Below, in pieces: positions 1 to 8,083 of a stretch of 64,000 bases of DNA. The stretch comes from Nostoc cf. commune SO-36. GTDB lineage: Bacteria > Cyanobacteriota > Cyanobacteriia > Cyanobacteriales > Nostocaceae. Position numbers and translations under genes: made by a program. Every line of letters starts with the position of its first letter. Positions within the stretch are counted from its first letter, which is position 1. The notes under the pieces were generated by a model, which was given only the letters and a program-made list of their open reading frames with translations, was not told the origin of the DNA and ran no database searches. The stretch covers positions 1,990,501-2,054,500 of the forward strand of contig NZ_AP025732.1 of assembly GCF_023734775.1 (NCBI RefSeq), in the 5' to 3' direction.

Positions 1-192
1 TTTTAACTGTCAAGTGCTTTCTCCTGGCGATGTGCCACTACTGCGCTACATGGGAACATGGATTTTGAGCATTAATTAAGAATAGGGAGTAGGGAGTAGG
101 GATGTAACCAATCGGCGATTCCCAATTCCCTAAAAAAGTGATAAAATTAGAGATTGTGAGTTTTTATAAAAATCACCTAAGAGGAGAAGAGT

Positions 193-327
193 ATGAAAAG
201 AACACTGGGCGGTACTAGCCGTAAGAGAAAAAGAACCTCTGGTTTTCGCGCCAGGATGCGGACACCAGACGGCAGAAACGTGATTAGCGCCAGAAGAAAA
301 AAGGGCCGTCACCGTCTGGCTGTTTAG
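193..327 (+). CDS. rpmH: 50S ribosomal protein L34
   Basis: A short ORF of 44 residues starts at the ATG at 193 and is preceded by a strong ribosome binding site (GAGGAG, 8 bases upstream). The peptide is very basic, begins [14 protein letters not shown] and contains the L34 core TPDGR.VI.ARR.KGR. Length and sequence match bacterial L34, a protein of the large ribosomal subunit. It lies 25 bp upstream of rnpA, the near-universal bacterial arrangement, so the two are probably co-transcribed. Confidence 0.97.
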   Translation: MKRTLGGTSRKRKRTSGFRARMRTPDGRNVISARRKKGRHRLAV

Positions 328-352
328 GGCATATCAAGCTAAAAGAGCATCT

Positions 353-775
353 GTGGCTTTGCCCAAAGCAAATCGGCTAAAATCCCGAAAGGATTTCCAG
401 GCAGTTTTCCGGGAAGGAATTCGGCGTCATGGCTCTTATTTAACACTGAGAGCCTTAAAGCCGTTATGTTTACCAAAACCTTCTTTGGACACTGCCACCC
501 AGACTATACAAGCAAATGACTCAGTACATCTTGCTAGCACGCGGATTGGCATTTCTATAAGCACAAAAGTCAGCAAAAGGGCAGTAGTTCGCAACCGAAT
601 CAAACGGCAAATTACTTCTGCTTTATATAATTTGCTGCCAAAATTATCACCAGGATGGCGGTTAGTATTCATTGTCAAACCTACAGCAGCAGAATCTAAG
701 TGCGTAAGCCCACAATTTCTGCAAGAATTAGAGCAGTTGTTGGCACAAGCTGAGGTGTTCGATGGGAATTCGTGA
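353..775 (+). CDS. rnpA: Ribonuclease P protein component
   Basis: This 140-residue basic protein is the protein subunit of RNase P, which helps the catalytic RNA remove 5' leaders from pre-tRNAs. The N-terminus (LPKANRLKSRKDFQAVFREG) and the signature KVSKRAVVRNRIKRQI around residues 72-87, the conserved RNR helix, are diagnostic. A segment of about 20 residues between strands 2 and 3 (near 38-60) is longer than in E. coli, as in other cyanobacteria. Translation appears to begin at a GTG. The 3' end overlaps the next gene by 14 bp, which suggests translational coupling. Confidence 0.96.
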   Translation: MALPKANRLKSRKDFQAVFREGIRRHGSYLTLRALKPLCLPKPSLDTATQTIQANDSVHLASTRIGISISTKVSKRAVVRNRIKRQITSALYNLLPKLSPGWRLVFIVKPTAAESKCVSPQFLQELEQLLAQAEVFDGNS

Positions 776-1154
776 AGATGTTTATTATGAAGGTGGCCCC
801 CATCGTGGGGATTTAATTGTCAACCTGCTGATTGGGCTAACCGTTGTCGGCATACCTTTGACAGTTGGGGCAATTGTCAGGGCATTGTGGCTGCGTTTCC
901 GCATCACCGATCGCCGAATTACTGTGATTGGAGGTTGGCAGGGACGCGATCGCACTGACGTAATTTACTCAGAAATTGTCAAAGTCGTCAAAGTTCCCCG
1001 TGGCATCGGCTTTTGGGGAGATATGGTGCTAACTCTAAAAAACGGCAGTCGCCTTGAATTGCGTGCAATTCCCAAGTTTAGGGAAGTCTATGACTACATC
1101 AACGAAAGAATTGCTGCGAAAAATCCTGAATATAGCGCCACTGTCAATAATTGA
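762..1154 (+). CDS. PH-domain membrane protein between rnpA and yidC
   Basis: The 130-residue product has a membrane segment at about residues 19-45 (LIVNLLIGLTVVGIPLTVGAI) followed by a bacterial pleckstrin-homology-like fold (bPH_2/DUF304 type) from about 48 to 118, including FRITDRRITVIGG and the strand VLTLKNGSRLELRAIP. Such proteins are membrane-anchored and of unknown biochemical role. The gene starts inside rnpA and precedes yidC, a conserved cyanobacterial order, so a role linked to membrane biogenesis is possible. That is inference from context only. Confidence 0.85.
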   Translation: MGIREDVYYEGGPHRGDLIVNLLIGLTVVGIPLTVGAIVRALWLRFRITDRRITVIGGWQGRDRTDVIYSEIVKVVKVPRGIGFWGDMVLTLKNGSRLELRAIPKFREVYDYINERIAAKNPEYSATVNN

Positions 1155-1406
1155 TGGGAGTAGGGGGAGAAGAACCAATGCCCAATTCTCTATGCCTTAT
1201 ACTTCTCTATGAGAGGCTGCGCCAACGGCTCCTTTCGACTTCCCTACCTCGATTCCGCTCGGCACAAGTCAAGGCAAGTCGCTCAGTACAAGTGCCCAAT
1301 GCCCAATTTGAATGTGCGGCTATCCGTAGCGAAAGATAGTCGCCGACAAATGATGATTTAGATAAATTAGATTCAGTTTACAGTACCTCAGGTTGAATTC
1401 AGAATA

Positions 1407-2558
1407 ATGGATTTTGGTATCGGCTTTCTCTCGAACAACGTGATGCTGCCAATCATAGATTTCTTCTATGGTATAGTGCCTAGCTACGGATTAGCGATCG
1501 TTGCTTTGACCCTGATAGTCCGCTTCGCGCTCTATCCCCTGAGTGCTGGCTCAATTCGCAACATGCGGAAAATGCGAATTGTACAACCTCTGATGCAGAA
1601 GCGGATGGCAGAAATCAAAGAGCGCTATAAGGATGAACCGCAAAAGCAGCAGGAGGAAATGGTCAATGTTCAAAAAGAATTTGGCAATCCCTTGGCAGGC
1701 TGTTTTCCATTACTAGTGCAAATGCCTGTTTTATTAGCGCTATTTGCCACTTTGCGGGGTTCGCCTTTCGCAGGTGTCAACTATAGCGTTAACCTGCAAA
1801 TTCTTCCCGCAGAACAAATCGAGCAAATTCAACCGCAAGCCTTTGCCACTGCTCCTCAAAATATTTACGTTGCGGATGGGGAACACGTTAAAGTAGCTGC
1901 CATCCTTCCCAGTGGTAACAAACTAGCGGTGGGAGAGCAAACCAAGATACAGTATCAAACTGTAGACGGTAAACCATTTCAGGTGCTTTTAGCAGAACAC
2001 CCAGAAAATAAGCTGATTCCTGATTGGAAAGTTACCAAAGGTGAAGATAGGATAAAAATTGATGCCCAGGGCAATGTAGAAGCCTTGCAACCGGGAGAAG
2101 TTACCATTCAAGGAATAATTCCGGGACTAGCAGCAGAAAAAGGCTTTCTATTTATTGATGCCTTAGGTAGGGTTGGCGCACAAGATCCAGATGGCACAAT
2201 CCACTGGGATATCGTCGCCATGATCGTCTTCTTTGGCATCAGCCTTTATGTTAGCCAAATGCTTTCTGGGCAAAATTCCAGTGGTGGCAATCCGCAGCAA
2301 GATACAGTTAACAAAATCACCCCCGTCATCTTTTCTGGGATGTTCTTGTTCTTCCCCCTACCAGCTGGGGTGCTGATGTATATGGTGATTGGTAATATTT
2401 TCCAAACCGCCCAAACTTATCTTCTTTCCCGCGAACCTCTACCAGAAGAACTGCAAAAAATCGTAGAAACCCAGGAAAAAGAAGCAGCAGTCACAGAACA
2501 AAAGGCACTGCCCTTTGAACCAAAAAGTGCTAAGAAAAAGGCAGCAGGGGGATCATGA
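1407..2558 (+). CDS. yidC: Membrane protein insertase YidC/Oxa1 family
   Basis: This 383-residue insertase places proteins into the cytoplasmic or thylakoid membrane, alone or with SecYEG. The conserved core runs from about residues 20 to 110, with the cytosolic hairpin rich in basic and Gln residues ([21 protein letters not shown]) and the [20 protein letters not shown] motif. The last membrane helices lie at about 268-345 ([14 protein letters not shown]). Between them, about residues 150-250 form a soluble insert ending in a bacterial Ig-like signature ([20 protein letters not shown]), a feature of cyanobacterial YidC. The basic tail (PKSAKKKAA) may contact ribosomes. The gene overlaps jag by 4 bp (ATGA). 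Confidence 0.96.
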   Translation: MDFGIGFLSNNVMLPIIDFFYGIVPSYGLAIVALTLIVRFALYPLSAGSIRNMRKMRIVQPLMQKRMAEIKERYKDEPQKQQEEMVNVQKEFGNPLAGCFPLLVQMPVLLALFATLRGSPFAGVNYSVNLQILPAEQIEQIQPQAFATAPQNIYVADGEHVKVAAILPSGNKLAVGEQTKIQYQTVDGKPFQVLLAEHPENKLIPDWKVTKGEDRIKIDAQGNVEALQPGEVTIQGIIPGLAAEKGFLFIDALGRVGAQDPDGTIHWDIVAMIVFFGISLYVSQMLSGQNSSGGNPQQDTVNKITPVIFSGMFLFFPLPAGVLMYMVIGNIFQTAQTYLLSREPLPEELQKIVETQEKEAAVTEQKALPFEPKSAKKKAAGGS

Positions 2559-3082
2559 GCAACATTCTGATGCAGCGAGGTCAGGAGTGGTTAAAAACAC
2601 TGCTAGAACTCACTGGAATACCTGCTGAGATTCAGGGTAATTTAGAAACTTCCCAGTCTCAAGAGGGCGATTCCCCAGAACCAGATAACTACTGGTTGAC
2701 AATTGACCAAACCAATTTGACATCAGAACAAATCCAGATATTAATTGGTACTGATGGTTCTGTATTAGATGCGATTCAGTATCTAGCAAATTCGGTTTTA
2801 AACCTGAGCCAACCACCGGAGGAACAAGCCTCTTACACCATTGAGTTGAATGGCTACCGAATCAAAAGAGAAGCAGAAATTCGCGCATTAGCAGAAGCAG
2901 CAGCCGATGAAGTGCGCTTTTCTGGTAGAGAAGTGGAAATCAAATCTCTTAGTTCTGCTGAACGGCGTCAAGTTCATACGTTCTTAAAGGAGTTTGGAGA
3001 TTTAGAAACCTTTAGTCGGGGAAAAGAACCGCATCGTCATTTGGTTGTTCGTCCAGCTTCGTTGGAAGGAGTTGGGAGTTAG
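2555..3082 (+). CDS. jag: Jag/KhpB-like KH-R3H RNA-binding protein
   Basis: This 175-residue protein contains a KH-like domain at about residues 60-110 ([25 protein letters not shown], with a GxxG-type loop GTDG) and an R3H domain at about 120-170 ([35 protein letters not shown]). R3H domains bind single-stranded nucleic acid. Jag/KhpB proteins work in post-transcriptional control and cell envelope growth in other bacteria. The start codon overlaps the yidC stop (ATGA), so the two are translated together. The classical N-terminal Jag domain is absent or divergent, as usual for cyanobacteria. Confidence 0.93.
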   Translation: MSNILMQRGQEWLKTLLELTGIPAEIQGNLETSQSQEGDSPEPDNYWLTIDQTNLTSEQIQILIGTDGSVLDAIQYLANSVLNLSQPPEEQASYTIELNGYRIKREAEIRALAEAAADEVRFSGREVEIKSLSSAERRQVHTFLKEFGDLETFSRGKEPHRHLVVRPASLEGVGS

Positions 3083-3085
3083 GAG

Positions 3086-3105
3086 AGACGCGATTAATCG
3101 CGTCT
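3086..3105 (+). terminator. Palindrome after jag, possible terminator
   Basis: A perfect 20-nt palindrome (AGACGCGATTAATCGCGTCT) begins 4 bp after the jag stop. It could form a 3' hairpin that ends the rpmH-jag operon, but no clear run of T follows, so it may instead be one of the many GAGACG-type dispersed hairpins of this genome. Confidence 0.45.
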
Positions 3106-3263
3106 GTACATTTGGAGTTATGAGTTTGGAGTTTATTGAAAACTCATAACCATATAATTTCAAAATTTCTCTTGTTTTTAAGAGATAAAGTAAAGATGTA
3201 ATATCAGTATAATTAATTGCTGATAATCAAGATAAATTTTAGTGAGGATGTCTCACAAATCCT

Positions 3264-3794
3264 ATGGACGCAATTTATATTCCGCAGCTAATTAGAGCAT
3301 CGGAGCGGACAGAGGAAGTGCAGGTTAATGAATTTCTGCCTGGTCTGGAAACGTTGACACCAGTTCGCGGCCATCTGCGCGTGCAGCATCATGGCAATTA
3401 CTTGGAAGTTTCCGGTCAGGCAGAAACAATTATTACTTGTACCTGCAACCGATGTTTGCAGCAATACAATCGACGGTTAGGGCTTGATACTAAGGAAATC
3501 ATCTGGTTAGACGAAACTGCAAATCAGCAAAATGACTTGCCCTTAGAAAGGGAAGTGGTTATGGAAGAATTGCTTGAAAGCTTGCCGCCCGATGGTTATT
3601 TTTATCCTAACGAATGGCTGTATGAGCAGATGTGCTTGGCAGTACCCCTGCGCCAACTGTGCGATCGCAATTGTCCAGGTATTCCTGTAAGTAGTACAGT
3701 TGATATTTCTGATAATTCTGATAATAGTCCTGAAACTCCAGTCGATAACCGTTGGGCTTCTCTGCAAGAACTGAAAAAGCAACTTCCGGGCTAA
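3264..3794 (+). CDS. YceD/DUF177 family protein
   Basis: The 176-residue product matches the DUF177/YceD family, whose bacterial members are linked to 23S rRNA and L32 (rpmF) expression and whose plant homologue acts in plastid 23S rRNA accumulation. Visible family features are the paired cysteines C-T-C-N-R-C near residues 59-64, the region LGLDTKEIIWLDE and a second Cys pair near the C-terminus (LRQLCDRNCPGIPV). The gene follows jag in the same direction after 181 bp. The biochemical role is not established. Confidence 0.88.
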   Translation: MDAIYIPQLIRASERTEEVQVNEFLPGLETLTPVRGHLRVQHHGNYLEVSGQAETIITCTCNRCLQQYNRRLGLDTKEIIWLDETANQQNDLPLEREVVMEELLESLPPDGYFYPNEWLYEQMCLAVPLRQLCDRNCPGIPVSSTVDISDNSDNSPETPVDNRWASLQELKKQLPG

Positions 3795-4067
3795 TAGCTT
3801 ATTGCTGATGGCTCAAATTCTGTGATTTACCGCCCGCCCGTGCGTAGTTTACCAACCTAGGCATCGCTTTTGAGAATATTAACTCGATAGAGACAGCATG
3901 GGTGGCAAATATATATGAGTCTTGTAAGATGCGATCGCAAAGTTTATGTCTACTATTGTATCTCGGCTCGACATTACACAAATATTCTGTGATGTAGATG
4001 ACTTCTGTAAGCAGTGGGAAAACTTATGGCAATAAATACCACTGTTTACAAGGCATTACCGGAAAAA

Positions 4068-4496
4068 TTAGGGTGACTGACCATCAATAACATTTAGAAA
4101 ATCTTCAGCCGTGATAATCGGGCAAGAAAAATTATCTTTTAGACTGAGTAAATCGCGATCGCCTGTCACGAGATAATCAGCCTCACTGACCACAGCCAAA
4201 AGTAAAAAAGCCACATCAAACGGATCACGACATTCAGGAATTACAGGTAAGCGGCCGGGCATTGCTACAGCTTCACAAAAGAGTATGTAATCCGATAGTA
4301 AATCTTCTTGCTCGGTTGGCGTGAGCTTAAACTTTGGATAAGCCAGCACTCGGATTAACTCAGTTGTTGTCGCTTTAGAAACCAGGGGAGTGAAGAGATC
4401 GTCCTGCCATGCTAAACGAAGCCTAGATACTCTGCCCCCAAATATCAGCGCCGAGATGATAATATTAGTATCAATTACCACCCGTGGACAAACCAT
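4068..4496 (-). CDS. PIN-domain toxin (putative RNase)
   Basis: A PIN-fold nuclease of about 142 residues (148 if the upstream ATG at 4514 is used). The acidic active-site residues are visible: VVIDTNIIISAL near the N-terminus, an internal Glu in TTELIRVLAYPKF, then DPFDVAFLLLAV and YLVTGDRDLLSL near the C-terminus. This is the COG1569-like group of type II toxin nucleases that cleave RNA. The ATG at 4496 overlaps the antitoxin stop (TAATG), which points to translational coupling and supports this start. It is paired with the AbrB-type antitoxin just upstream. Confidence 0.88.
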   Translation of the reverse strand: MVCPRVVIDTNIIISALIFGGRVSRLRLAWQDDLFTPLVSKATTTELIRVLAYPKFKLTPTEQEDLLSDYILFCEAVAMPGRLPVIPECRDPFDVAFLLLAVVSEADYLVTGDRDLLSLKDNFSCPIITAEDFLNVIDGQSP

Positions 4497-4717
4497 TACG
4501 ATTGACGCGCCCAAGCCACTGCATCAGCCACATCCTGCTCACTCAGTCCTAAATCCGCCAGCTTAGATCGAACTGCATCAGCCCGCTGAATTTTTACAGG
4601 AGTCAGAATAATTTGCCCTCCCTCCACCTTTACCTCAAAATACTCAGCCTCACCGATTTCACGAGTAATACTTTTAGGCAGCGTTAGTTGATTTTTAGAA
4701 GTTAACTTGGTGAGCAT
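4496..4717 (-). CDS. AbrB/SpoVT-type antitoxin
   Basis: A 73-residue protein starting at the ATG at 4717, which is preceded by a near-ideal ribosome binding site (AGGAGG, 6 bases upstream). Residues 1-45 form a swapped-hairpin AbrB domain (LTSKNQLTLPKSITREIG ... FEVKVEGGQIILTPV), the DNA-binding part of MazE/VapB-like antitoxins. The C-terminal tail (SEQDVADAVAWARQS) is likely the part that binds and blocks the PIN toxin. It is the first gene of the pair and probably represses its own promoter, as is usual for such modules. Confidence 0.87.
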   Translation of the reverse strand: MLTKLTSKNQLTLPKSITREIGEAEYFEVKVEGGQIILTPVKIQRADAVRSKLADLGLSEQDVADAVAWARQS

Positions 4718-5001
4718 GACTTGCCTCCTAGCCTTTGCTATCAAATGTAAGGATTCCTTACTTGAGTATATACATTTTACCTTACTAAATTTAAAACCCA
4801 ATCACAGAAACAGCTTTTCTGACAAACGTGTAACTACTGACCCAAAGTATTGTAAGTCCGTTGGCGACGTGATGGCGATCGCACTTCATCAATTCCAACT
4901 TATCAATTGCGACGGCGAATAGCCCGTCGTAGACATCCCTACAACCCGCATTATCTCGTTAGCTCATAATAATTAGCTTATGCAAAGAGCGCGATGACTA
5001 A

Positions 5002-6324
5002 GGGACTTGCAAGAAAATAAAATACCAGCCATTCTAGAAGAGAAGAAGCGGTGAACTGTCCGCGCCTAGTTTAAATATCTAGAATGGGAATCCCTCAATT
5101 CATGCTCACCGACACCATCAAATCGACCTTTAAAGATGCAGCACAGAAACTGACTAGCAATCGCAAACGAGATTTCATGGCAAAAGTTACCGAAGATTAC
5201 TTCGATAGTTCAGCACGCATTGCAGAAACCGTTATGGGATGGAATCGCCAGAGTGTGCAACTCGGCTTGCATGAAAGGCGGACGGGGATAGTCTGTGTAG
5301 AGAATTATCAGGCAAGGGGACGACACAATAGTATTGAGGTATTGCCCAACTTAGAAGCAGATATTCGTTCATTGGTGGATGCTCAAGCTCAAGCCGATCC
5401 TAAATTTCAATCGACCTTTCTGTATGCCCGCATTAGTGCCAGAGCAGTAAGAGAAGCATTAGTAAGTGTTCATGGCTATAACGAGAGCGAATTGCCATCT
5501 CGTCAAACTTGTGGAGAAATTCTCAATCGCTTAGGGTATCGCCTAAAAAAACACAAAAAACGAAACCCTTGAAAAAGATTCCGCAAACTGATGCCATTTT
5601 CGAGAATGTGTTCCGGGAGAATCAGGCATCAGATGAAAACCCCAAATCGTTGCGAGTGTCTATAGATACTAAAGCTAAGGTGAAGATTGGCAACCTTTCT
5701 AGAGGCGGTAAAGCTCGGACAATGGAGGCGAAAGCTGCTGATGACCACGATACACAGTGGTCATCAGTCTTAGTTCCCTTTGGCATTCTCAATACACATA
5801 ATGACCAGCTATCGATTTACTTGGGTCAGTCGGCGGAAACCAGTGATTTTATCGTCGATTGTTTAACCGCTTGGTGGCATGAGAATCAACACAATTACCT
5901 GGAACTTGATGAGTGGGTGATTGATCTTGATGGCGGTGCCGCTACTCGCAGTAACCGCACACAATTTATCAAACGCATGGTTGAGTTGTCTTGTGCAATT
6001 AATTTAAAAATTCGACTGATTTATTATCCCCCTTACCATAGCAAGTACAATCCAATAGAGCGGTGTTGGGCTGCCTTGGAGAACTATTGGAATGGTGCGA
6101 TTTTAGATTCTGTTGCCGCCGCAGCACAATGGGCCGCCAATATGACTTGGAAAGGAATTGCTCCCATTGTACATCTGGTTCAAACCACATATCACAAAGG
6201 AATCAAGGTTCTCTCGCAAGAGTAAGAACAATACCAACCCCAATGGCAGCGTTCTGAAACATTACCCAAATGGGATATTACTATTGTCCCTGTTTAGCTG
6301 GTACTTTATTTTCTTGCAAGTCCC
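5002..6324 (+). mobile_element. ISAzo13-like insertion sequence, complete ends
   Basis: A 1323-bp element bounded by 28-bp inverted repeats (5002-5029 and 6297-6324, one mismatch) whose outer 20 bases are GGGACTTGCAAGAAAATAAA. Both sides are flanked by TAA (4999-5001 and 6325-6327), a likely 3-bp target duplication. The interior encodes one transposase in two overlapping frames. The near-perfect ends suggest a fairly recent insertion. Confidence 0.88.
5084..6225 (+). CDS. ISAzo13 family transposase, two frames (-1 frameshift)
   Basis: The transposase is encoded by an upstream frame (5084-5572) and a downstream frame (open to 6225) that must be joined by a -1 shift near 5550. The upstream part is the DNA-binding half. 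The downstream part carries the DDE-type core: SIDTKAKVKIGNLSRGGKAR (first Asp), DLDGGAATRSNRTQF (second Asp) and YYPPYHSKYNPIERCWAALE (final Glu). At 5545-5551 the sequence is A AAA AAA followed by C, a perfect slippery heptamer in the upstream frame. The fusion then reads QKTKPLKKIPQTDAIFENV, matching family members. It may be programmed frameshifting, or an indel in a poly-A run. Confidence 0.82.
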
Positions 6325-6501
6325 TAATTCCAGGTATGGTCCGCACCAATAGAATCTGCTCATATTGCAGCTTGCCTGACTTGTCTATACTCGCTTCTAT
6401 ACCCTTGGTTGATAAATCGTTGCTATCAGTGAGTGATATCAACAGGGTTCAGCTTCTTAGAGGATGTTTGAAAAGTCCTCTTGTCAGTATCAAAAATTTT
6501 A

Positions 6502-6896
6502 GATCCCCCTAAATCCCCCTTTTTAACCTACCGTGTATACACAAGTCCATCCAGAGCGAGTTTCCAGCCGATAAAGATGGATTCAAATTGTCTTAAACCA
6601 TGAACAAGGGTAGGCATTCCAGGAGGCCTACCAGAGGTATAACCAGACCATCCACCAAGTCGAGCAATGATCCAATGATTTGCCGGATATTTATCGATTG
6701 GTGCTTACGAATCGCCTCGTATAATGCTGCCCCCTTTTTATCAGCCTTGGGTCTCCAAATGCCGTTCCTGGTGTCGTCGATGCGTGAATTAAGATTGGAT
6801 TATCCATAGTTTTTGCTTCTCAAAAATCCTCTGCGCCTACTTTACATCCGACTTGTGTATACACGGTAGCCTTAAAAAGGGGGGTTAGGGGGGATC
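6502..6896. mobile_element. IS4/Tn5-like remnant inside a split hairpin repeat
   Basis: The outer arms (6502-6526 and 6872-6896) are inverted copies of a C-rich repeat beginning GATCCCCCT and ending TTTTTAA. Just inside are near-perfect inverted ends (TACCGTGTATACACAAGTC at 6529-6547 and its reverse complement at 6850-6868). The roughly 340 bp between these ends keep only the tail of a transposase. The layout suggests that an IS landed in the loop of a palindromic repeat and then lost most of its interior. Confidence 0.7.
6545..6800 (-). pseudogene. C-terminal remnant of IS4/Tn5-like transposase
   Basis: On the minus strand two reading frames together give the C-terminus of a Tn5-like IS4 family transposase. 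The first, from about 6790, reads RIDDTRNGIWRPKADKKGAALYEAIRKH. The second continues APIDKYPANHWIIARLGGWSGY and then RPPGMPTLVHGLRQFESIFIGWKLAL, ending near the inverted terminal repeat. The ARLGGW...RPPG..TL..GL..F...GW.LA pattern is characteristic of the family. A frameshift near 6705 and absence of the catalytic core make it non-functional. Confidence 0.72.
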
Positions 6897-7003
6897 GAAT
6901 TCTATGCAGCTTCATAAAGAATTGGTATAAAGCACAATCTAACAAGTATTCATAGTGAAGAATTCAAAAAGGTAAAATTATAAAGAACCGTCAGAATGTA
7001 ATC

Positions 7004-7684
7004 ATGTCAGCTATCCAAACAACTGTGGTTCTTGCCATGACGGCAGATGGAAAGATTAGTGCCGTAGATCCTAAAGCACCCCGTGATGCCGATCCAGATG
7101 ATCAAGCCCATCTGGAGTATCAAGTTTCATTTGCTGATTTAGTCTTGGTAGGAGCAGGGACGATTCGGGCTGAGGGGGGAACTTTTACAATTCGTAATCC
7201 TGAACTGTTGGCAGCACGCAAAGTTCGGGGTCAATCTCCCCAACCCATTACCTGCGTTGTCTCAGGTTCTCTTGACCTATCGCTGGACTTGCCTTTTTTA
7301 AGCCAGGACATTGAGCGATGGATTTTTACAACACGAACTGGTTTAGAACGCAATTCTGATACAAAAACTTTGCAAAAACTGGCTGAATTAATTGATTTGG
7401 GAGATACAGACCTAGACTGGGATCGGGCTTACAGCCTAATAACAGAGCGAGGTATTCATAAAATCGTTGTTTTGGGAGGCGGCTCTTTAACAGCTTCTCT
7501 AGTAAAAGCTGGGCGAATTGACGATTGGTGGTTGACAATTTGGCCGGTTATTTTTGGAGGAAAGTACGCTCCTAGTCCTGTAGAAGGAGAGGGTTTTCTT
7601 CCTAGTGCAGCGCCTCATCTTCAACTCGTCGAAACTCGTCAGATTGGAAGTGAGTTGTTTTTACACTATCGGATACTCAAGTAA
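7004..7684 (+). CDS. RibD C-terminal domain reductase
   Basis: The 226-residue product is a stand-alone RibD_C/dihydrofolate-reductase-like protein. Visible features are the N-terminal strand TTVVLAMTADGKIS, the LVGAGTIRAEG motif near residues 49-59, and the glycine-rich nucleotide-binding segment KIVVLGGGSLTASLVKAGRIDDWWLTIWPVIFGG at about 150-183. RibD_C enzymes reduce a pyrimidinone riboside in riboflavin synthesis using NADPH. Paralogues like this, lacking the deaminase half, can have other substrates. No riboflavin genes are adjacent, so the substrate is unknown. Confidence 0.85.
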   Translation: MSAIQTTVVLAMTADGKISAVDPKAPRDADPDDQAHLEYQVSFADLVLVGAGTIRAEGGTFTIRNPELLAARKVRGQSPQPITCVVSGSLDLSLDLPFLSQDIERWIFTTRTGLERNSDTKTLQKLAELIDLGDTDLDWDRAYSLITERGIHKIVVLGGGSLTASLVKAGRIDDWWLTIWPVIFGGKYAPSPVEGEGFLPSAAPHLQLVETRQIGSELFLHYRILK

Positions 7685-7743
7685 AAATGCGCTGATATAT
7701 TAGGGGCTTCCAAAAAATAAATTAAGTTAAAACTCTTTTAAAA

Positions 7744-7852
7744 CCTCGTTTACAGCCAGAGGCTGTAAATGCACTTCAATTGCGGCTCTGCCGCAAGTCT
7801 TGAGGCTCCGCCTCAACGACGGGCATTCCCAGTCGGAGACTGGGAACGAGGC
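7744..7852. repeat. Multi-hairpin dispersed repeat, copy 1
   Basis: About 109 bp fold into four short perfect hairpins in series (TACAGCC/GGCTGTA, GCGGCTCTGCCGC, TTGAGGCTCCGCCTCAA, CCCAGTCGGAGACTGGG). A second copy in the other orientation lies at 36014-36120 and a partial one near 53599. It is non-coding and lies between a reductase gene and a MITE. Confidence 0.8.
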
Positions 7853-7877
7853 AATCTGCTAAAAGCTGGTTTTAGGC

Positions 7878-7989
7878 CAATACGGTTCAGTTAAGGCTAA
7901 AACTCTGGTTCCAAAGTCAATTTTTTAACGAACCGCCAAGGCGCAGAGAACGCAGAGAGAAGAAAGAGATGCTTAACTGAACTGTATTG
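7878..7989. mobile_element. MITE with CAATAC ends, copy 1
   Basis: A 112-bp element with terminal inverted repeats CAATACGGTTCAGTTAAG and CTTAACTGAACTGTATTG. It is flanked by a perfect 10-bp direct repeat GGTTTTAGGC (7868-7877 and 7990-7999), the signature of transposition. The interior has a CACAGAGGCGCAGAGAA-like segment and no coding capacity. It lies just downstream of the psbA terminator. Confidence 0.9.
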
Positions 7990-8028
7990 GGTTTTAGGCT
8001 AGCTTTTTTTCTTGGTAGTCATAATACT

Positions 8029-8062
8029 AAAAAGCGCCCTCCTTTTCAGGAGAGCGCTTTTT
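8029..8062 (-). terminator. Rho-independent terminator of psbA
   Basis: On the minus strand a GC-rich stem (AAAAAGCGCTCTCC paired with GGAGGGCGCTTTTT) begins about 22 bp after the psbA stop and ends in a run of T, a standard intrinsic terminator. Confidence 0.9.
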
Positions 8063-8083
8063 GATTTAGCTAAGACTTAAGAA

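Noticed and set aside
1151..1339. ORF after the PH-domain gene
   Set aside because: Lies in a repeat-like spacer (gggagtagggggag, caatgcccaat) and has no family resemblance or ribosome binding site.
6600..6809. Plus-strand 69-codon ORF
   Set aside because: It is the antisense shadow of the IS4/Tn5-like transposase remnant on the minus strand.
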